Shown: positions 30,733 to 34,846 of the stretch, one piece after another | How the letters are laid out: each line of letters begins with the position of its first letter | Numbering within the stretch: the first letter of the stretch is position 1 | Source: CAYVFM01 sp964546375 | GTDB lineage: Bacteria > Gemmatimonadota > Gemmatimonadetes > Palauibacterales > Palauibacteraceae | DNA: 34,846 nucleotides | Assembly (NCBI GenBank): GCA_964546375.1 | Contig: CAZJJO010000011.1 | Location: 1-34,846, forward strand | Direction of reading: 5' to 3' | The notes under the pieces: generated by a model | What the model saw: only the letters and a program-made list of their open reading frames with translations | The model's database searches: none | What the model was told of the DNA's origin: nothing | Translations under genes and position numbers: made by a program

Positions 30733-31559
30733 CGCCGCGCGACCGGTACGACGCCTGGGTCGACTCGGAGGCCTACCGGCGGGAGCGGGTCGAGAAGGCA
30801 CGGGTGATCCACCGCCTCTGCGGCGCGGAGCTGGAGGCGGCCGACCGGATCGTCGACCTGGGCGCCGGCACCGGCATCGTCAAGGAAGCGCTCGAGGACA
30901 TGACGGACAAGTATATCGTGGGCATGGAGATGGACGTCTCGTTCATGGAGGTGGAGGAGGGCATGGTGGCCGCCGACGCCACCCGCCTCCCGCTGGAGCG
31001 CGCGAGCGTGGACTTCGCGCTGATGAACCACCTCTACGAGCACGTCGGCGACCAGGCCGGCCTGTTCCACGAGCTGTCCCGGGTGCTGGCGCCGGGCGGC
31101 GGGGCCTACGTGGCGGCGGGCAACCGCCTGGCCGTCATGGAGCCCCACTACCGCCTCCCGTTCCTGAGCTGGCTGCCGGGCCCGCTGGCCGACGCCTACC
31201 TCCGGGCCTCCGGGCGGGGCGAGAGCTACCGGCACATCCGGTTCCGGACCCGGTCCGGGCTGGAGCGCCGCATCCGGGCCGCGGGCCTGCGGGTGGAGGA
31301 CCGGACCCGCCGGGCGCTGGACGAGCTGACGGCCGAGGCCTGGGGTCCGGGCTGGGCCCGGGCCTGGCGGACCTTCTCGGCCCTGCCCGACCCGCTGGTG
31401 AACGTCGCGCTGCGGCACCTCTCCCCCCAGTGGTTCCTGGTGGTGCGCAAGCCGATCGACCCGGCCCCTTCCGACCGGCCGGGGCGGGGCGGCCTGCTGC
31501 GCACGCGCCGTCGGAGGAGCGGGCGGGGAGCGGGCCGGGGCGGGGGAGGGCGCCGGTGA
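30729..31559 (+). CDS. SAM-dependent methyltransferase (class I)
   Basis: A 276-residue Rossmann-fold methyltransferase. Motif I is RIVDLGAGTGI (40-50), the acidic residue at the end of strand 2 lies in GMEMDVS (65-71), ADATRLPLERASVDFALM (82-99) covers motifs II and III, and LFHELSRVLAPGGGAYVAA follows. In a sugar cassette it might methylate a glycan or a lipid-linked intermediate, but the substrate cannot be told. The last about 27 residues form an Arg/Gly-rich basic tail that is unusual for the family and coincides with a guanine-run DNA segment before the next gene. ATGA overlap upstream and GTGA overlap downstream. Confidence 0.85.
   Translation: MTPRDRYDAWVDSEAYRRERVEKARVIHRLCGAELEAADRIVDLGAGTGIVKEALEDMTDKYIVGMEMDVSFMEVEEGMVAADATRLPLERASVDFALMNHLYEHVGDQAGLFHELSRVLAPGGGAYVAAGNRLAVMEPHYRLPFLSWLPGPLADAYLRASGRGESYRHIRFRTRSGLERRIRAAGLRVEDRTRRALDELTAEAWGPGWARAWRTFSALPDPLVNVALRHLSPQWFLVVRKPIDPAPSDRPGRGGLLRTRRRRSGRGAGRGGGGRR
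31521..31550 (+). other. G-quadruplex-type motif upstream of the YfhO-like gene
   Basis: Six guanine runs (31521-31523, 31525-31528, 31532-31534, 31537-31540, 31542-31546, 31548-31550) are separated by one to three bases and end six bases before the GTG at 31556. The last runs also form the Shine-Dalgarno-like GGGGGAGGG, so folding would compete with ribosome binding. Confidence 0.55.
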
Positions 31560-33949
31560 GCGCGCGGAGCTTCCTCCGACGGGCGGCCGACGCGGCCGAC
31601 CGTGGGCCGGGCCCGTGGCTGTTCGCCGCCGCCTGCGGCGCCCTGGCGCTGCTCTTCTACCGGTCGTTCGTCCTGGACCCCGGGGCCATGCTCTTCGGCA
31701 CGGACATGCTCGAGCAGGCCTACCAGCTCCGGCGGTTCGCCGTCCAGGAGCTGGAGGCCGGTCGGGGCCTGCCCCTCTGGAACCCGTTCGTCTACGGGGG
31801 ACAGCCGTTCCTGGCCGTCCTGCCCGGGCCGGTCTTCTATCCCACGAGCCTCCTGTACCCGGTCCTGCCCCTCTTCCGGGCCATCGGGTGGACCTTCGTC
31901 GTCCACACGGCCCTGGCCGGCGCCCTCGGCTACGGGGCCGGTCGGGCCTTCGGGCTCCGGCGCTGGTCGTCGGCGGCGACGGGTGCGGCCTTCATGTTCA
32001 CCGGCTACGTGGTCTCCACCCTCTACGGCGGCCACGACGGACGGATGTTCGCCATGGTGCTCGTTCCGGGGGTCTTCGCCTGCGCCGAGCGGGGCTTCCG
32101 CGAGCGGGAGCCGGGCTGGCTCCTGCTCATGGGCCTGGTCGTGGCGTGCCAGATCTTCACGCCGCACACCCAGCTCATGTACTTCTCGTCGCTGGCCGTG
32201 TCGCTGTACGCCCTCTGGCGTCTGGCGCCGGGGGTCTGGAGCGGCGGGGAGGAGCGCCGGGAGGCCCTGCGGACGGCCGGCTGGTTCGCCGCCGCGTTCG
32301 CGGGGGCCGCGGCGGTGGGGGCGGTCCAGCTGTGGCCGACGCTGGAGCTGCTGCCGGACGCGGTCCGGGGCGGCGGGCGGGGCGGCTACGAGTTCGCCTC
32401 CTCCTGGGCCCTGCCGCCCCAGGAGCTGACGGCCCTCTTCCTCCCGGACCTGGTCGGGTCGCTGCAGGGGTACTGGGGAAGCAACCCGTTCAAGCTGCAC
32501 ACCGAGTACCTGGGCGCCGGCACGCTGGCCCTGGCTTCGGTGGCCTGGGTCGCGCCGAGGGGGGACCGGCGGGTCTGGTTCCTGGCGGGCACCTCGGCCC
32601 TGGGCGTGGCCTTCGCCCTGGGCGCGGCCACCCCGGTCCACCGGATCGCCTACGAGCTGGTGCCGATGATCGACCGCTTCCGGGCGCCGAACATGATGAC
32701 CGGCCCGGTCGCCTTCTTCGTGGCCCTGTCGGCCGGCTTCGGAGTCGAGCGGGTCCTCGAGGCCCGGGCCTCCGGCGCCGGGGCCGGGGACGGGGCGGGG
32801 CGGGGCGGGCGCGAGGGCGGGGAGGACCGGGAGGCCGGCGGCGGGATCCCGTGGTGGGGCGTGCTCGCCCTCTCGGCGCCGGCCCTCCTGCTGGCGGCCT
32901 GGGCCGCGCTGGCGCCCGAGGGGCTGCTGCGCTGGGTGGAGACCGCCTGGTTCCCGGCCGGCCATCCCCGGCGGCCGCCCGACGGCCTGGCGGCGGCGCT
33001 TCGGGTCACCGGGCTGGTGACCGGGGGGGTGTGGATCGGGACGCTGGTCGCCGCCCGGGCCGTGGCCCGGGCCCGGTGGCCCCGGTGGACGCTGGCCGTG
33101 GTCGTGCTCGTCCTGGTGGCCGACCTCTGGCGCGTGGACGCGCGCTTCCTGGACACCGTCGACCCCGACCGGGCGTTCCGGGCCGGCCCGCTGGTCGAGC
33201 GGATGCGGGCCGACCTGGGTCCGGGCGAGCGCGTCTGGCAGCTCGGGGACACCTTCGGCCGGAACGAGCTGATGTACTGGAGGATCCCCTCGGTCACGGG
33301 CATGCAGAACTTCCGGCTGGCCTGGTACGACCGCCTGGTGGGCGGCGTCGAGGGCCGGGAGCTGCTGCGGCGTCCCGCCCTCTGGCCCCTGCTGGACCTG
33401 CGGTTCGTCGCGGTGGGGCGGGAGGTGCGGACGCCCGTGCTGGAGGAGGAGGCCCGGGCGGGCGGGACCCGCCTCTACCGCGTGACGGCGGACCTTCCCC
33501 ACGCCTTCTTCCCGGACAGCGTGGTCGCGGTCGGCGGGCTCGACGAGGCCCTGCGTCGGACGCATTCGCTGGAGGACCCGTCCGCCGTGGCGTACGTGGA
33601 GCCGGAGGACGGCGAGCCCGCGCCCCGGGCGGGGGCGGGCCGGGCCCGGACGGTCCGGTGGCGGCCCGACGAGGTCGTCCTGGAGGTGGAGGCCGACCGC
33701 GGCGGCCTCCTCTTCCTGAGCGAGGTGTGGCATCCCGGCTGGTCGGCCCGGGTCGACGGCCGCGAGGTCCCCGTCCATCGGACCGACGCCGCGTTCCGGG
33801 GGATCGAGGTGCCGGAGGGGGACCACCGGGTGGTCCTCACCTACGCGTCGCCCTCGGTCCGGACCGGGGCCGTGGGCTCCGCCCTGGGGCTGCTGGCGCT
33901 GGCGGCGGGCCTGGGCTGGCGATGGCGCCGACGGGGAAGGGGGGACTGA
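31556..33949 (+). CDS. YfhO-like multi-pass membrane protein
   Basis: A 797-residue protein of the YfhO type; Bacillus YfhO and relatives take part in envelope glycan and lipoteichoic acid glycosylation. The N-terminal region has GTDMLEQAYQLRRF and LPLWNPFVYGGQPF, the typical first external loop, with helices continuing to about residue 540. The C-terminal domain (about 545-770) is extracytoplasmic, with EVWHPGWSARVDGREVP and VPEGDHRVVLTY, a pattern seen in YfhO proteins. A final helix and the basic WRWRRRGRGD end the protein. A Gly/Arg-rich linker near 408-428 is encoded by a guanine-run segment. The GTG start overlaps the methyltransferase stop. It may be a GT-C glycosyltransferase. Confidence 0.82.
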   Translation: MSARSFLRRAADAADRGPGPWLFAAACGALALLFYRSFVLDPGAMLFGTDMLEQAYQLRRFAVQELEAGRGLPLWNPFVYGGQPFLAVLPGPVFYPTSLLYPVLPLFRAIGWTFVVHTALAGALGYGAGRAFGLRRWSSAATGAAFMFTGYVVSTLYGGHDGRMFAMVLVPGVFACAERGFREREPGWLLLMGLVVACQIFTPHTQLMYFSSLAVSLYALWRLAPGVWSGGEERREALRTAGWFAAAFAGAAAVGAVQLWPTLELLPDAVRGGGRGGYEFASSWALPPQELTALFLPDLVGSLQGYWGSNPFKLHTEYLGAGTLALASVAWVAPRGDRRVWFLAGTSALGVAFALGAATPVHRIAYELVPMIDRFRAPNMMTGPVAFFVALSAGFGVERVLEARASGAGAGDGAGRGGREGGEDREAGGGIPWWGVLALSAPALLLAAWAALAPEGLLRWVETAWFPAGHPRRPPDGLAAALRVTGLVTGGVWIGTLVAARAVARARWPRWTLAVVVLVLVADLWRVDARFLDTVDPDRAFRAGPLVERMRADLGPGERVWQLGDTFGRNELMYWRIPSVTGMQNFRLAWYDRLVGGVEGRELLRRPALWPLLDLRFVAVGREVRTPVLEEEARAGGTRLYRVTADLPHAFFPDSVVAVGGLDEALRRTHSLEDPSAVAYVEPEDGEPAPRAGAGRARTVRWRPDEVVLEVEADRGGLLFLSEVWHPGWSARVDGREVPVHRTDAAFRGIEVPEGDHRVVLTYASPSVRTGAVGSALGLLALAAGLGWRWRRRGRGD
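32780..32809 (+). other. G-quadruplex-type run inside the YfhO-like gene
   Basis: Successive GGGG runs separated by one or two bases (CC, AC, then single C) span this stretch. They encode a Gly/Ala/Arg/Asp linker between predicted membrane helices. The runs could reflect low-complexity linker coding rather than a regulatory role. Confidence 0.45.
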
Positions 33950-33951
33950 GC

Positions 33952-34846
33952 GTGCGCCGGGGCCGGTACCGGGTCGTGGCGGCGGTCTTCCTCCTGGCGG
34001 CCCTCGTCTTCGTCGGGTGGGCCCTGGCCGACCGATGGGCCGCGCTCGAGCGGATGCGCGCCGAGGTGGGCGGGTTCGGCTGGCGCCTGTCGCCCGGTTG
34101 GCTGGCGGCGGCCCTGGCGGCGGCCGTGGCCGACCTGCTGTGGATGGGCGCGGTCTGGGCGCACCTGTACCGGTCCGGCGGGGGCCGGATGGGCTGGGGC
34201 CGGGGGGTCCGCGTCTGGCTGGCCACGAACCTGGGACGCTACATCCCCGGCAAGATCTGGCAGCTCTCCGGGCTGGCGGTCCACCTGCGCGAGCGCGGGG
34301 CGTCGGGCAGCCTGGGCCTCGCCTCCGCGCTGGCCTTCCAGGTGGTGGTCCTGGTCACCGGCATCGCCGTGGCCGCCGGCGTGCTGGGCGGCGACCTGGC
34401 CCTGGTCCCCGGCGGATCCCCCGCCGTGGCCGTCGCGGCGACCGTCCTCCTGCTCTGTCTCCTCCATCCCCGCGTGGTGCGGGGCGGCATGCGGCTGGCC
34501 GCGCGGGTGCTGGACCGGGAGGAGGCGCCCGACGCCGACCCGCCCACCGTCCCGGCCCTGCTGCGGGCGGCCGGGGGCATGGTGATCGCCTGGGGCCTCT
34601 ACGGCGTGGGGCTCTGGTGCCTGTTCCGCGGCCTGAGCGCCGACGCCGTGCCCGGGCCGGTCCTGCTGACGGGCGTCTTCGCCGCCGCCTACGTGGCCGG
34701 CTACCTGGTGCTCGTGGCGCCCGGCGGGCTGGTCGTGCGGGAGGGGGCGATGACGGGCCTGCTGGCCGCCCTGACCCCGCTGGGGGCGGGCGTCGCCGGC
34801 GCGCTGGCCGTCGCCGCCCGCGTCTGGGTCACGGTGGGCGAGCTGG
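33952..34846 (+). CDS. UPF0104 / AglD-like membrane protein (3' end beyond window)
   Basis: The frame opens with GTG two bases after the YfhO-like stop and runs to the window edge, giving 298 residues without a stop. It has a signal-like first helix (about 8-26), then repeated membrane segments. Two family motifs are visible: NLGRYIPGKIWQLSG (near 93-107) and APGGLVVREGAMTGLL (near 258-273). These mark the lysylphosphatidylglycerol synthase N-terminal/UPF0104 fold, which includes AglD and YbhN. Members flip or modify lipids; AglD is needed for the last sugar of an archaeal N-glycan. The location in a sugar cassette fits a lipid-linked glycan role. The C-terminus is missing, so full length is unknown. 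Confidence 0.83.
   Translation, partial: MRRGRYRVVAAVFLLAALVFVGWALADRWAALERMRAEVGGFGWRLSPGWLAAALAAAVADLLWMGAVWAHLYRSGGGRMGWGRGVRVWLATNLGRYIPGKIWQLSGLAVHLRERGASGSLGLASALAFQVVVLVTGIAVAAGVLGGDLALVPGGSPAVAVAATVLLLCLLHPRVVRGGMRLAARVLDREEAPDADPPTVPALLRAAGGMVIAWGLYGVGLWCLFRGLSADAVPGPVLLTGVFAAAYVAGYLVLVAPGGLVVREGAMTGLLAALTPLGAGVAGALAVAARVWVTVGEL

Noticed and set aside
31226..33826. Long minus-strand frame opposite the YfhO-like gene
   Set aside because: Arg/Pro/Gly/His-rich shadow of a membrane protein gene with no motif of its own.
1..34846. CRISPR arrays, tRNA or rRNA genes, insertion sequences, toxin-antitoxin or defence genes
   Set aside because: None could be recognised by eye on either strand; gaps are too short and contain no spaced direct repeats or cloverleaf-like segments.

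Overview
The window is 34.8 kb of very GC-rich DNA (well over 70% by eye) with 33 supportable genes, all on the + strand, plus a possible gene end at the left edge. Coding is nearly continuous. No gap exceeds 300 bases; the largest are lptB to rpoN (205 bases) and the gap before kdsB (135 bases). At 14 junctions the stop codon overlaps the next start by four bases (ATGA or GTGA). Thirteen genes start with GTG and one (fabD) with TTG. I see no tRNA, rRNA, CRISPR array, insertion sequence or prophage. Kdo synthesis and LPS-transport genes show an LPS-bearing diderm. GC content, a near-consensus sigma70-type promoter, a lipoprotein-type LptC and Asp-Thr-Ala-rich tails would fit Gemmatimonadota or a related high-GC lineage, but that assignment is inference.

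Layout. (1) 1-7894: phosphomannomutase/phosphoglucomutase, a UPF0182 membrane protein, a carbamate kinase, both succinyl-CoA synthetase subunits, and nucleoside diphosphate kinase. (2) 7938-12109: yceD-rpmF-fabD-fabG-acpP-fabF, the usual fatty-acid cluster without plsX and fabH. (3) 12106-16700: purE, ispF, a DedA membrane protein, xerD, a nitroreductase and a secreted beta-rich protein with a bactofilin-like segment. (4) 16701-16835: a unit boundary with hairpins, then TTGACA-17 bases-TACCTT. (5) 16836-24979: kdsB-pyrG-kdsA-kdsC-kdsD-lptC-lptA-lptB. KdsD makes arabinose 5-phosphate, KdsA and KdsC convert it to Kdo, PyrG supplies CTP, KdsB makes CMP-Kdo, and LptC/A/B belong to the machine that exports finished LPS. 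(6) 25185-26630: rpoN (sigma54), next to lptB as in many proteobacteria. (7) 26627-34846: a glycan cassette with a polyprenyl-phosphate-sugar-synthase-like GT2, a GT-C membrane transferase, a GT4 transferase, a methyltransferase, a YfhO-like membrane protein and a truncated UPF0104/AglD-like protein.

Most of the window is ordinary core metabolism and envelope biogenesis. The points most worth a second look are: a cluster of A/T-ending codons in a conserved loop of the phosphomannomutase; a PurE lacking a normally conserved histidine; the unusual LptC/LptA/LptB forms with related 15-bp repeats in lptC and lptA; a possible 12-codon leader ORF overlapping the kdsB start; the sugar-transfer cassette after rpoN; and guanine-run motifs at gene starts in that cassette.
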